Below are positions 34,391 through 46,325 of a stretch of 64,000 nt of DNA, piece after piece; position 1 is the first letter of the stretch; every line of letters begins with the position of its first letter. The notes below the pieces were generated by a model. The model was not told the origin of the DNA. It was given only the letters and a program-made list of their open reading frames with translations, and did not search any database. This DNA comes from Dillenia suffruticosa. Lineage: Eukaryota > Streptophyta > Magnoliopsida > Dilleniales > Dilleniaceae. Where the stretch lies: contig JAVTVX010000012.1 of the NCBI GenBank assembly GCA_033439265.1, positions 9,289,001 through 9,353,000 of the forward strand, read 5' to 3'. A program made the position numbers and the translations under genes.

Positions 34391-34702
34391 AATTGAGACT
34401 CTCAATCTGAATAATTCTTTCCACTAAACTAAACAAAGAAGTTTTCTATTACTATAGTGATTTGATAAAAAGAACTCAAAAGTGTGTAAAAAAATCATAA
34501 CTCTTTAAAATGGAAATCACAATACGTGATTTGGAAATAATTCTAGAATCAGAACTAATGAAATCAAAAGAGAAGACCAAATATTCAAAAGCCCTTAGGG
34601 CTAAAGCAAGAAGAACACTGAAGTTCCTAGAACCGAACCAAAGATATTTGAGAGCTCCTAGGGCTAAAATAAGGACATGACTATTTAGATTGTGATAGAG
34701 AA

Positions 34703-34713
34703 CTCTAGTACCA
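34703..34713 (-). promoter_or_regulatory. Primer binding site of C (decayed)
   Basis: The plus strand CTCTAGTACCA is the reverse complement of TGGTACTAGAG, the tRNA-iMet site TGGTATCAGAG with the central TC changed to CT. It lies directly next to the LTR. Confidence 0.7.
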
Positions 34714-35084
34714 TGTCAATTTATCTGAATGAGTTTCTTTTCCTCTATTATTCTATATATATAGAAAATTATATAGAAATAATTTAGAGAAAATTTTAAA
34801 TTACAATTGTGATTTGCTCTTATTCCTAATGTGTATATTCTAATTTTGGTAATCTAATTATATATATGGTATGATTGAGCAAATTGATAGAATTTTCTTA
34901 ATTTTCAAATTGACTTACAAATTGATAAAATCTTTTAATTTTTGAATTGACTTGTAGATTAATAGAATTCTTTTAATTTCTGAATTGACTTGTAAATTGA
35001 TGAAATCTTTTGATTTTCGAATTAACTTTCTCAATTTGATTTTGATTTCTTAATTATCTCTGTTAATTGAATCTCCTAGTAACA
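34714..35084 (-). repeat. 5' LTR of C (371 bp)
   Basis: Partner of 30273-30606. It is longer because it has one more copy of a ~35-bp internal repeat (TTGAATTGACTTGTA...AATTGATGAAATC type), seen as a near-repeat ladder at 34905-35010. Confidence 0.9.
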
Positions 35085-37540
35085 CTCCATGTCCTAAAAT
35101 TGTTCACCAACCTCTTATCAATTAGAAAACTAATCAAAGATGCTAATTGCAGATAAACTTTTATCCTTCTTATTGTGTATTCCAGGAATTGGATACCAGG
35201 AAAATGATTGAATGTGCTATGGAGAGAGATGATCTCTACAATCTTGAAGAGCCGAGTCAACAACATAGAGTTGGTAATCATTTCCCTTTGTCTTTCTTTT
35301 CCAAGTCATTTAAACCCAATAATAAAGACAAAATCTAACTTCATTATCTTCATCTTTGTCATTTGTTATTCCATATTCTTAAAATTTTGTTTCCTTCATT
35401 GTTCCATAAAATTCTAATTGAAATTTTGATTGTGATGTGTGTGAATTCGTAAAGCATAGATGTGTTGTTTTTCCAATAAGCAATAAAAGAACGTCTGTTT
35501 CATTCACTCTTATTAATAGTAATATTTGGGATCCTTCTACTGTACTCAACATTTCTAGGGTTTGTTGGCTTTTTTCATTTATCAAAAATTGTACTCATAT
35601 GATATAGATTTTTCTTTAAAAAAAGAAAGGGAGTCTTATGTTTAAAAAATTTTTCAATATGGTCATTCTTTCTACAACACGACATTATTAATAAATCATC
35701 TTATATTATCACTTTCCAACAAAACGGAGTGGCCGAATGGAAAAATGACTATCTTTTAGTTACTACTCGAGCCCTTCTTTTCCAAAAGTAGGTTCCAAAA
35801 AATTAATGAGGAGAAGCCGTATTAATTGCAACTCATATTATAAATAGATTTTCCATGAGAATACTTAATTTTTAGAATCCCACATAAATCCTTACAAAAT
35901 TCTATTCGTATTTTAATGTCACCAACAATCTTGTTCCCAAAATATTTGGATGTGTGGCATTTGTTCTTATACATTCTCAACATACGGTTAAACTTGATCC
36001 AAGGGCTCTGAAATGTGTATTTGTAGGTTATTCGTCCACTCAAAAGGGCTATAAATGTTATCATCTTTTCACGTAAAAATTTTATGTGCCCGCTGATGTC
36101 ACTTTTGCTAAAAATGGTCAACACTTCTACCATCCTTATCTTTAGGGGGGAGATGACTATCATGGAAGATTAAGATAAAGATTTTTTTCTTTTTGATCTG
36201 CTTGTGCCTAAGTCATCCTCATTTATTCCACTTTAGTCTCAATCCATCAGTTTCGAATCCACTTTGTCTAGCAAGATTTTGCTATCCAGTTTGAGTCCAT
36301 CTAGTCCAAATTTTCTGCTATCTAGCAAGAATCTACTATCCTTACAATTTGTGTATCAGTAGAGAGCAATCTTCCTTAATTTGTAGCACAAAAAATAAAC
36401 CATACTCATTCATCTTAGATTTATTCAAGAAAGAAAGGGCCACTCTTAACCATCGCAGGTACAATCATATGACCCAAACTCTGTGACTCTTGAAGTATGC
36501 AATCTAATCACTTTTCCCAATCCTAATGTGCCAGATACTTGAAATGAAAATGACTTTGACATCCCTATAAGCTTGAGGAAAGGAACCAGACCTATACCCA
36601 ATACCCTTTGAACCTTTTCATGTCCTACAAAAACCTATCTCATTGGCATGTGGCTTTTTTCACTAGTCTTAATAGTATTGCCATTCCCAAAATATTATCT
36701 GAGGCATTAGGGGATGAGAATTGGAGAAATGCCATAAAGGTGGACATGGAGGCTTTAGAAAAGAACAAAACTTGGGATTTGGTGAAGTTTCCAAAAGGAA
36801 AAAAAGCCAGTTGGGTGTAAATAGATTTTTATATTGAAATATAAGTCCGATGGCTAATCAGAAACGTATAAGGCAAGACTAGTTACCAAATGTTATACTC
36901 AAACCTATGACAAATTATCTTGAGACATTTGCTCTAGTTGTAAAAATGAATATCGTGAGAATGTTATTGTCGTCATTGGTAGTCAACTTTGCAAGAAAAT
37001 TGCAACAATTTGATGTAAAGAATGCATTCTTACACAGTAATCTTGAAGAAGAGATTTATATGGAACTTCCCAGTGAGTTTGGCTCTAAAAAAATAGAACA
37101 AATGGTATGCAGATTGAAGAAGGCTTTGTATGGACTCAAAAAATCTCTGAGAGTTTGCTTTGGAAGGTTTGCCAAAATAATATTGAATCTTGGATTTAGA
37201 CAGAGACAAGGTGATCATACCTTATTCGTGAGACATTCGGCCTCAGGGAAAGTCACAGCGTTGTTGGTTTAGTGACCTTGAATGACATGGAAGGAATTGA
37301 AAAGTTAAAAAAGTGTCTAAAAAAATTCAAGATGAAAGAGTTTGTTAAGTTGAAATATTTTCTTGACATAGAAGTAGCCCATTTTCGATGAGAGATCTTC
37401 ATTTTTCAATAGAAGTATGTGATTGATCTACTGAAGGATATTGGTAAATTGAGACCGGATGGACAGGAGTGGATTCAGACCGAATAGACTCGAACTGGAC
37501 TAGAACAGAAGAGAACAACTTAGACATAGGTAGATCAAGA
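35085..37540 (+). pseudogene. Copia B continued: protease end, integrase, RT
   Basis: Protease C-terminal text resumes (FQELDTRKMIECAMERDDLY at about 35175-35245). GAG-pre-integrase cysteines follow (CD-CEFAKHRCVVF, about 35430). Integrase fragments carry NGVAEWKNDYLL (about 35730). A K-VFVGYSSTQKGYKCYH block lies near 36010-36065. RT covers 36690-37270 with WRNAIKVDMEALEKNKTWDLV, FDVKNAFLHSNLEEEIYMELP and LYGLKKSLRVCFGRF. The YVDD stretch expected near 37268 is absent: the frame breaks after VTALLV and later RT text (MEGIEKLKKCLKKF) resumes in another frame. RNase H and the 3' LTR are missing. Confidence 0.8.
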
Positions 37541-37549
37541 AGAAAAGAG

Positions 37550-38848
37550 TCTTTTCCTTATCTTTCATGATTGTTATCTCCACCTGATGTAAGGATGGTG
37601 AAAGTATTGTCTATCTTCAACAAACGTGACATCAATGGACACAAAAGTTTTGGCGTGGGAGGATGATAGCACTTATAGTTCTTTTGAGTGGATGAGTAAT
37701 CAACAAAGATACATTTGAAAGCTCTTGGGTCAAGTTTGCCTCTATGTTGAGAATGTACATGAATAAAGACAACATATCCAAATATTTTTGGAACAAGATT
37801 GTTGGTGGCATTGAAATTGGGATAGAATTTTGAAAAGATTTGGGCGGGAGTTTGAAAATTGAGTACTCTTATGGGAAGTCTATTTATGATGTGGGTTGCA
37901 GTTAACACGGCTTCTCTCCAATAATTTTTTTGAACCTATTTTTGGAAAAGAAGGGCCCATGTAGCTACTAAAAGATGGTCATTTTTTCATTCGACCACTC
38001 CGTTTTGTTGGAGAGTGTTAATACAAGATAATTCATGAATGATGTCTTGTTGTTGAAAGAATGGAAAGGATTTTATTAAAATAAACTATTGCATTATTAG
38101 ATCGAAAGCATTTAATTCCCATCCCAAATTGTGTATGGACCATATTGAAAAAATTTTGAAACACAAAATTGACATTCGATTTGTTTTTGAAAAGAAAAAT
38201 CAACCGTCATATGAGTATAGTCCTCAATAAACGAAACATGCCAATGAGCCCAGAAATGCTCGATATAGTAGAAGGAACCCAAATATCACTATGAATAAGA
38301 GTGATTGGAATACATGTTCTTTTATTACTTATTGAAAAACAACACGTTTATGTTTTGTGAGTTCACACACATCACAATGAAGAAACAAATTTTTAAGGAC
38401 ATGAAATGACAGATGACGAAAATGAAGGTAATGAAGCCAGATCTTTGTCTTTATTGGATTTAAATGACTCAGGAATGACAAAGGGAAACGATTACTAACT
38501 TTATGTTGTTCATTCAGCTTCTTAAGATAGTAGAGATGATCTCTCTTCCTAGCACATCAAATAATCTTCGTACCCTTTTTCTGAAATACACAATGAGAAG
38601 AATAAAGTCACACTGTAATTAGCATTTTTTATTAGTTTTTGGATTAACAAGAGGCTAGTGAACAATTTTGGCACATGGAGATCATTTTTCAGGGTAAGTG
38701 CATTACTAATAAAGATATCTTGTTGATCAGTAATTGTAGTGACTGAACCATTAGCTATAGTGATTTTTTTATTACTGTGGTAGGGTGTATATGAAATAAA
38801 TTTTGTAGAAGAAAAGGTTATTCTGTTTGTGGCTCTTGAGTGATGACC
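37550..38848 (-). pseudogene. Copia D continued: protease and integrase
   Basis: On the minus strand, from 38848 down: protease starting at the W-V-I codons before a damaged DSGAT motif. It then reads KFISYTPYHSNKKITIANGS and LTLKNDLHVPKL (38800-38620). Fragmentary integrase follows (38400-37920). The integrase C-terminal block reads MLTATHIINRLPIRVL, GKLDPRAFKCIFVDYSSTQKNYKCYH (37908-37600). At about 37545 it meets copia B's RT tail head-on. D's RT is missing. Confidence 0.75.
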
Positions 38849-41290
38849 CATACAATAACAACAACCACCTAAATCTTCTTCCCAAATTTGTTGTCGATCA
38901 TTTGATAGACAAATATATAAAAAAAAAAATACAAAACACTAATTTAATTTATATAGATTCTCCTACGTCATTCATTCCTATGTAAAACCATTTTCTCAAC
39001 TAAACTTATCAGTATCATGTTTTTATGGATAAATTGCATTTAAATTTGTAATGGTCTACCTTTACGTTTTATTAAATTTTTTATATTTAAATTTTCGGTT
39101 CTCCTAATATGTGCATTTTTTGGTTTTCGTTGCACATGTTCAAATTATCTCAAACGGTATTTTCATATTTTATCCACAATTGAATTAATTTCTAACTTAT
39201 TATATATCTTTTCATTTCTAATTATATTTTTTCCAGTTTTACTACACATTTATCTAAATATTCTCATTTCAGTTAATACTCGTTGTTATTTAATGGTTTA
39301 ACACTTAGTGCTATACAATAGTGCATGCCTTACTCTGATTCTAAAGAAATTTTCCTTCAAATGTAATGGTATCGTGTGATCGTAAAGAACTCCGAATGCT
39401 TTTCTCCATTTCATCTAACCCGCTTGAATTCTATTATTTACATCTCCATCTATATTGTTATCGTTATGAATGATAGAACCAAGATATCTAAACGGTTCAT
39501 TTTTTGATACGTTCTTTTCTTTTAACATAATCGTTTTTTCATCATCCTGATGATTACTACTAAACCTTCATCTTATATACTTAGTTTTGGGTCTGTTCAA
39601 TCTAGATTCTCTAGATTTTAGTGTGATCTTTCATAACTCTAATTTAGTATTAATAATCTCTCTACTTTTATTAACCAATATTATATCATTTGCAAAAAGT
39701 ATACACTATGATATTTCATTTTGGATATTTTTTATAATTTCATCTATTATTATTTCAAAAATGATGAGATTTAATATCGAATCTTGATAAAATCCAATGT
39801 TAATAGGGAAGCTATCACTCAAACCCTGCAATTCTTATATTGGTCATAGTTCTTTCATACATATCTTTAATAAAATTAATGTATTTTAAGGAAATCCTTT
39901 TTTTCATCAGCACCCGTCACAATACGTCTCTAGAAACCCTATCATATGCTTTTTCTAGATCAATGAATACCATATGTAGATTTCTCTTCTGTACTCTAAA
40001 TGTCTCCATCAACTATTTTAACAAGTGAACTCTTTCAGTGGTGGATCATCTGAGTATAAATCCAAATTAATTTTGAAACACACTTATCTTTAGTTTCAAT
40101 CTATACTCTATCACTTTCTCCTATAATTTTATAATATAACTCATAAGTTTAATTTTTCTATAATTAAAATAATTTTTTATGTCTTATTTATTTTTATATA
40201 GTGGTGTAAGTGTGCTCTCCCTTCATATTTGTGACATTTTCTTAATTTGTTAAATTTTGTTGAAAAGAGCCATTAATATTAATATACTGAATTCATCCAA
40301 ACATTTTCACACTTCAATAGGAATGATTTTAAGTCCTACAATTTTGTTATTCTTCATTCTCTTTAGGGTCTCCTTCAATTTATGATGACGGATTTTATAT
40401 TTAAAATCTCTATTAATTTTTTCTACAAGTATTGCGATATTTCTTATACCTATTGTACTCTCAACGTTAAAGAGATTATCAAAATTGTCATTTTAACACT
40501 TTCTTATGTTTTCATTTTTTATAAGTATACTATTGGTTTCACTCTTAATACACTCAAGATCATTTAGATTTTTTTCTATTTCTCTCCCTTAGTTTGACAA
40601 TTTTGTAGATTTCTCTTTCTCCATTTTTAGTCTCCCGTCTTTTATATAATTCGTTATACATCTTACCTTTTGATTTGTAATTAATTTTTTTCACATCTTT
40701 TTTTTATACTTTTGTAATTTTTATATGGTTCGTTACTACTATTACTTTAAGGTTCCTATAACACTCTTGTTTGGTTCGAATAGCAGTTTATATTTTTTCG
40801 TTTCACAACCACGACTCTTATCTATTGGATCCCCCTTAGATATACCAAAAACCTCTCTATTATATTCTTAATATTATTAGACATCTCTTTCCACATTGTT
40901 TTTGAATTATCATTGGTAGACTAATTTGTTATTTCAATTAATTTGTCTTTAAAAGTCGTCATCTTTTCATTTTTTAGATTTCACCACTTAATTCTTCACA
41001 AATGGTCGACACTGTTTTTTGTTTTTTAGGCACACGTATGTGTAAAACTAAAAGCCTATGCTAAGTTACTACACTTTCTCCCAATATAATCTTATAATTA
41101 TTACAGATTATTCTATATGTAACTATGTATGATTTTTTTTTCTTGAAAAAAGTATTTATGAGTGTCAAATCGAATGTCATGACAAACTCTAAAATGGTAC
41201 ATTCTGCTTCATTTCTACTACCACAAGGCTCTTGACTCGATGACCTATGTGTGTTTGGAATATTATCCAAAGTATTAAGAGGCATGGTAA
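38849..41290 (-). mobile_element. RTE-type LINE, 5'-truncated, minus strand, inserted in copia D
   Basis: Minus-strand reading from 41285 gives the end of the endonuclease domain (EAECTILEFVMTFDLTLINTFFKKKKSYIVTYR). The inter-domain MYNELYKRRETKNGER text follows at about 40690-40620. The RT has MVFIDLEKAYDRV (about 39975-39930), the catalytic FADD read as FANDIILV (about 39695-39670), and NEPFRYLGSIIHND (about 39505-39460). The C-terminus carries EMRIFR-MCSKTGKN and LR-FEHVQRKP (39280-39150). It ends in TGGTTGTTGTTATTGTATG (38867-38849), a TTG-repeat tail typical of plant RTE LINEs. Frames are broken many times. Confidence 0.85.
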
Positions 41291-42365
41291 TGTGTGGATA
41301 TACTTGAGAAGGCTACATTAGAAATATTTGCCAAAGTCTGATGGGTTTTTCAGCATATCCAAAAAATTCTTCATTCTCTCAATCTCACTTCTATCCAAGA
41401 GATGGTTAACTATTTTCTTGGTTCCTGTTATTTTCGGTTGACTGCACTCCAGCCATATAAGCTTGAACTTGCCCCATTGGATGTCCTCTCCTCCCTGTTT
41501 CATTCTTGTTTGAGAGTGGTGGCTTGCGATGGAGCTTCCAACTCTTTTCTTTGGTATGATGAGGTTTTTACTGTAGGTGCACCGCAAATCACCTCGGTTA
41601 AAGGGTTTTGCCTGATCTGGCTGCTTGCTCCCTTCGGTGGATGCTGCTTTAATGCAGTACTCTTTCGGCTTCTTGTTTTTAACACCAACGCAGAGCTCTC
41701 TCAACAGTTACATTCTCAACCGTAACTCCTCTGGATTATTGAAATTGTCTCATTAAGAGACGACAAATCCCCCTTGCCAAGTACTTGAACCTGAACTGCA
41801 TCAAATTCAATATTAAGTCCAGCCAAAAATTTCTTAAGCGCGGATGCATCTCCAGTACACTTCTTTTGGATGCATTGATAATGATCGATCTGTTGCCAAA
41901 GGCTTTGCAAGACTGTAATATTCAGTACCAGTCCAATTTTCATGTTTGATGGCAGCAATCTTAGTCTTGATCTCATAGATTTGTGCAGCGTCATGACCCT
42001 TTGAATACGTCTGTTCTATGGCCTCTCAAATTTCCTTGGTAGTATTGAGGAACATACAGGTATCACTGATTTCTGAAGACACAGAATTCCAAAGACAGGA
42101 CATCACCATTGAGTCTTTCTTTGTGCCACATATCAAATTTTGGATCTCCCTTCTCAAGGCCAGTACTAAGCAAATGACTCAATTTGCCTCTGCCCTTTAA
42201 GTAGGTCCTCACAAGCTGCGACCGCTTCAAATAATTTTTCCCATTCAATTTGTAGGCAGCCTGGATGTTGGGTAATTCATCGTCAGCGGAATGGCTGTTC
42301 TCAATGGCCTGGGTCTCGGTTACATTAGGTTCTGATGTGTGGCTAACTTCAGTGGTGTTCGACAT
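41291..42365 (-). pseudogene. Copia D gag
   Basis: ATG 42365 starts MSNTTEVSHTSEP, followed by the gag entry motif YKLNGKNYLKRSQLVRTYLKG and SHLLSTGLEKGDPKFDMWHKE. The middle part is frameshifted near 42060. It resumes at 41994-41716 (SLWQQIDHYQCIQKKC, LKKFLAGLNIEFDAVQVQVLG). The C-terminal part is at 41704-41318 (RCTYSKNLIIPKK, the expected zinc-binding CTYCK region with Cys to Ser, and IERMKNFLDMLKNPS). The RTE LINE begins just after. LNGKNYLKWSQLV-type gag is typical of one plant copia lineage. Confidence 0.85.
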
Positions 42366-42484
42366 GGCTCAAGAGAAACCAAGGAATGGTGGAAAAAGGC
42401 GAAAAAAATTCTAGAATGAGAACAAAAAGCGAAAAATTCTAAAGTGAGAATCAGTAAAAATAGAATTGACAAATTGATCCAAAG

Positions 42485-42780
42485 GAACACAAATTCCCAA
42501 AGAATGTATTTTTTCTATAACACAATTAGAATTGTTTTACACATATATATTTATAGTTGTAATAGTTAAACAAGAAAGAAAAATCCGATAATCTTAGGCA
42601 AATCCCCTAAGGTTGGGCTATAGGCCCAAAGAACTGGTTCCCTAAAATCGGGAAATGCAATGATTATTAAATATTTTACATTACTTGCAGATTCCCTAGA
42701 ATTAGAGAATACAATAACTATTAAATATCTTATTACAGCACACAATTTTCTAAAATAAAAATGTGTTCGTGTTTTTCCCA
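42485..42780 (-). repeat. 5' LTR of copia D
   Basis: Partner of 28950-29253. The minus strand begins TGGGAAAAACACGAAC at 42780. The inner edge near 42485-42495 is unclear and no canonical PBS was found between it and gag. No matching target duplication could be read at the outer edges (CCCCA at 42781). Confidence 0.75.
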
Positions 42781-42879
42781 CCCCACCGATTCCAATTAGA
42801 AATTTTTGCCTCTCATTATTTGTCTAAATGTTCTATGAGACTGCAGAGATGGGTAACCACCTCCTTTTACATTATTTGT

Positions 42880-44620
42880 TTGATGGAAAAAAAGGTTATA
42901 TTTAATGTTGTAAGAGAATGTATAAAATTCCAAAGGATAAGAAATCTTTTGTAACATGATCAATACAATACAATAAATTGATCGACAATTGCTTTCGAAT
43001 CCCTCTTCAACTCTTTTAAGTTATAGTCCTCATAAATTCTTGAGGTGTGAGCCTATTGGCTTGTGTAAAAAATAATCTTGTCGCATAGAAGAGAAGAATG
43101 AATGATATGAGTACTAAAAATTCTAGCTTTCCACTCTTTTCACCAATACAAAACAATAACCACACACACATTTTCAAAGCAAGCGAGTATGCTTTTGCTC
43201 TCTAAAACCCCTAAATTTTATGAGGAACTATTTGGAAAGGCTCCTAAAATGAATGCCGCCATTGTTATATCTCTAGCCTAATACAATAATAAAATAAATG
43301 ATCACTACTCTTAGAATTGTTCTCGCACACAACACATACATCCAGGGAAATAAGCTGTTTCACGTCTCTAGTGCGGTATAAGGATTCACTTTGTGCATAA
43401 AGTGCTTTCCGGTTTAGTGTGGGGATAAGAGGAGGGTGAGTATATATGTACGTAGTTTTTTCGTTTTATTTTTTTACAAAAAAACTGTTTTTATACCTTG
43501 AATCCGTGACTTCGAAGTCACAAAAGGAGTAACTCTACCATTGTATCAAGATTCACCCTCATCTCCGGTACAGTACAATAATGTAAAAATAAATTATCAC
43601 TACACTCAGCATGGTTATCACACACAACACATATATCCACGGAAAATAGCTTTACAAACTCTCTTTCTTTGAAGATCATTGGTATTAATCTTATTAAGCA
43701 ATATGAGCCAAATAAAAGCCTTAAATCTTACTAGAAACATTTGCCTTCCAACTAAAACTATCTAAGTGAAAAGAAAGGTGCTGGGGAAGGTTAATCATAC
43801 AATGGAAAAGAGATATACAGTAAAACCACCCAAAGATTCAAGACTTCAAGGCCTAATGTCGAGTATATTGTGAGAATGTTCATTTCCATCTAATCGGAAA
43901 GTTAAGGAGGAATACTCAACAACTTCCCTATTATTAAGATATTTTAAGAAGCGAAAGTTCAATCATTTTCCCAATTAGAAAAAAATCTTTGATTGGGGGT
44001 GGAAAGAAGCGTGGACAACCTATAGAATTCGAAGAAAAGAAGTGGCTAGGGGTGAGTCCCAATTCAAGAATCCTCTCAAAAAAAAAAAAAAAAATGAATG
44101 ATCCGGGAACCATTGTGCACCTTAAAAGACACGAGAGGAAGAAAAATATAAAGTAAATCAAATTTGAATTTCCATGGACTGCAATCAGAAACACATGCTG
44201 AGCATTGTTATCCGATCCATTGTGTCAGCGACCATTGTTAGTCTTTATAACCCAATGCCATGAAGAATTGGGTTCTAAGGGAAAAATCTATAGCCACTTA
44301 GCACAGAAATGTTTTTGAATACCACATTTACCAAGATCTAAACTAGAGTTAGGTTTTGAAATCTAATTGCGTCTCACTAAATGATGTTTCTTAGCAATTC
44401 CGAACCGCAGGAAATGTCTCATTAACTTCTCAATCTTGTCCGCAGTACCAATAGGAATCCTAGAAAAGGGAAGAAAAAATAAGGGAATATTAGATAGACA
44501 TGCAAGGATAAGAATAATGCGACCATCTAATTTATTAAAAGCTCCTTCTTCTTACGAATTGTATCCACAACAGGATTCCAAACTAGCACTCTGAGGACTA
44601 TCTTCTTAAGATAGTGTTGT
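42880..44620 (-). mobile_element. L1-type LINE remnant, minus strand
   Basis: Minus-strand text from 44600 down contains L1 ORF2 C-terminal phrases: the K-C-IQKHFCAKWL-IFPLEPNSSWHWVIK block (about 44330-44230), matching the GLGLGNL-LN-ALL-KWLWRF-EP--LWHRVI region of plant L1s. It then shares with 49448-51000 the GTGCGG-TA-AGGATTCACTTTGTGCATAAA stretch (43373-43402) and the 3' UTR-like segment at 42890-43060. It is broken in many places and truncated at its 5' end. Confidence 0.7.
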
Positions 44621-45329
44621 TAAACACTAAGAAGATGTTTAATTTGATGATGTTAAACAAGCAAATACAAGTAGCAAAGTATTGCACTCAAATTGACAAA
44701 CAAAATTAAGATTTACGTGGTTCGATTAAGTAGCCTACGTCCACCGGTAGAGAGAGTAGCAAATTTCCTGTGTCAAAGGAGAGATACAAACTGGGGAGAG
44801 AATAGTTGAGTGGCTTTCAAAAAATCCTCATACACCCAAAACTCAAGAAAGTCTAATCAACACCCTAGAGGTTTACAACTCATATTCATGCAACTGGTGG
44901 GTACTACTTAAAGATACAGGTTGGATATATAGTGAACCGAGATCTCCATTCCAACTCATAAACCTATCTGGCCCGTCCCCGGAGATCTGCCCCGAGATCT
45001 TCTCTGTCTCATGGCGTACATATAAATTCAAGTCAAAATTCTTCAATTTAATCATTTAATATAAGACTAGTACTGCGACCAAGAATTTCTGCTTTTGATT
45101 GTCGAATTAAGTTTGGTAATATAGATATGAAGAACAATTTGAATGCATCATGTTGCACCATGTTACAAGTGCACTATCCACAGTGTGAAATGAATGTATT
45201 GAAGGGATGAAACATGCAACATATTATCAAATAATACTCAAAATAGAACCAGTAATTTATTCATTGACAAAATCTAACATATTGAAACCTGTGTTATTTG
45301 AAATAAAACTTCCATCAGCTTAAACATCA
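44621..45329. other. Unassigned repeat-like stretch
   Basis: 44700-44760 contains TTTACGTGGTTCGATTAAGTAGCCTACGTCCACC, text I associate with LTRs of abundant plant elements, but no TG...CA ends or second copy could be set here. The remainder to 45329 shows nothing recognisable. Confidence 0.35.
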
Positions 45330-45692
45330 TCACTTATGTTGTTGCTTCCGCTGACTACCACGAGTGCTAAAGTAAAAGCCATCATCTTGTACTTGCCATA
45401 TGCAGTTCCCACTTTCACAAGTGTCAAAAACGTCGAAGTTTGTATCATTACCTTGTCATTTGAAGTGACACCGAAACAGAGTAGTGCCCCAAAAGCACCC
45501 TAAATTTCCGGTTGATATCCCTACTCCGAGGTAATGCCCGCCAAGATCATCAACTTTGGATTGGCAACGAATATATAGGGGATTAGTTTTGCTGCTCAAT
45601 CCATTAATCATGTGACAGCCAAGAGTTCTCGAAAATGCCTTTTGCTTCAAAAGCAGTAGATTATTAGGGCTGGCTAGGGAAGGACCAAATTA
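45330..45692 (-). pseudogene. Plant self-incompatibility S1-family (SPH) protein, pseudogene
   Basis: The S1/SPH family comprises small secreted cysteine-containing proteins. On the minus strand the frame reads INGLSSKTNPLYIRCQSK, DDLGGHYLGVG and FWGTTLFRCHFK. A TGA at 45458-45456 replaces the conserved tryptophan (FKWQG expected). Reading in the same frame beyond it gives QGNDTNFDVFDTCESG, NCIWQVQDDGFYFS and a stop at 45332-45330. The four expected cysteines are present. The 5' end is open back to 45692 without an ATG-led signal peptide, so the N-terminus has been lost or altered. It is otherwise well preserved, suggesting recent decay. Confidence 0.85.
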
Positions 45693-45746
45693 AAAAATCA
45701 AATCCTAAAACCATTATTTACTACAATTAGTATCATATATTATACA

Positions 45747-46295
45747 TGTTGGTTGATAGTGCCCACGTGGTATATTTACCATGGTAAAAATTTTGAAGTT
45801 TAAAATTTAAAACAAAAAGAGGATAATGGGGTGATTAGACCCCATTATCCCACTCTCTCTTGATCTTCTCCAAATAACCTTATGGGAATGGAATTCATTT
45901 ATTAATTCATCATTGAATTGGAGTATTATAGAAAAATTCTGAGTAGAGAATTTTGTTAATTCATCATTTATTAATTCATCATTGAATTCTCCAAAGCACA
46001 CTTTTATTGAGAGAGAAAAATCTCAAGAGAGACATTAATAGAGGGCTTAATAAAATTCCGATTAGGGAGTTTTGTGTCACTTTTATCACCGGATTTTAGA
46101 GATGTGATATCGTGACATTGTGGTGATAGTTTATTTAACGTAATTATCATCCTGACTGTGAGATCGACGAAGAAAGATATTGTGGTTTCTCAATATTCGG
46201 TGTTTTATTCGTCGAGATATACCATAAATTTTATTCTTTTTATTATTCCAAAAAATTCCACTATACTTCCGCTTGAGTGTGTATTAAATCTAACA
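45747..46295 (+). repeat. 5' LTR of A2
   Basis: Begins TGTTGGTTGATAGTGCCC and ends ATTAAATCTAACA. It aligns with 48696-49204 from end to end, with an insertion of repeated TTTATTAATTCATCATTGAATT text (45896-45985) that the 3' LTR has once. Confidence 0.85.
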
Positions 46296-46310
46296 ATACA
46301 ATTCTTCAAA

Positions 46311-46325
46311 ATATAGAGCGTGTTG
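46311..46325 (+). promoter_or_regulatory. Remnant of the A2 primer binding site
   Basis: ATATAGAGCGTGTTGG stands where A1 has AATATTGGTATCAGAGC followed by GGTTGGATTT. Only AGAGC survives; TTGGTATC is gone. This copy therefore could no longer prime minus-strand synthesis from tRNA-iMet. Confidence 0.55.

Larger units (their letters stand above)
30273..35084 (-). mobile_element. Ty1/copia element 'C', minus strand, nested in B
   Basis: 4.8 kb: 5' LTR 35084-34714, PBS next to it, decayed gag-PR-IN-RT-RH on the minus strand, PPT 30622-30607, 3' LTR 30606-30273. The flanking 5-mers CTCTA (30268-30272) and CTCCA (35085-35089) match at 4 of 5, consistent with a target duplication. The interrupted host is copia B: the protease text LKNALY before it continues beyond it. 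Many frameshifts and stops; not functional. Confidence 0.88.

Noticed and set aside
39587-40567. Plus-strand hydrophobic frames resembling membrane proteins
   Set aside because: They are antisense to the RTE LINE reverse transcriptase, whose motifs read in order on the minus strand.
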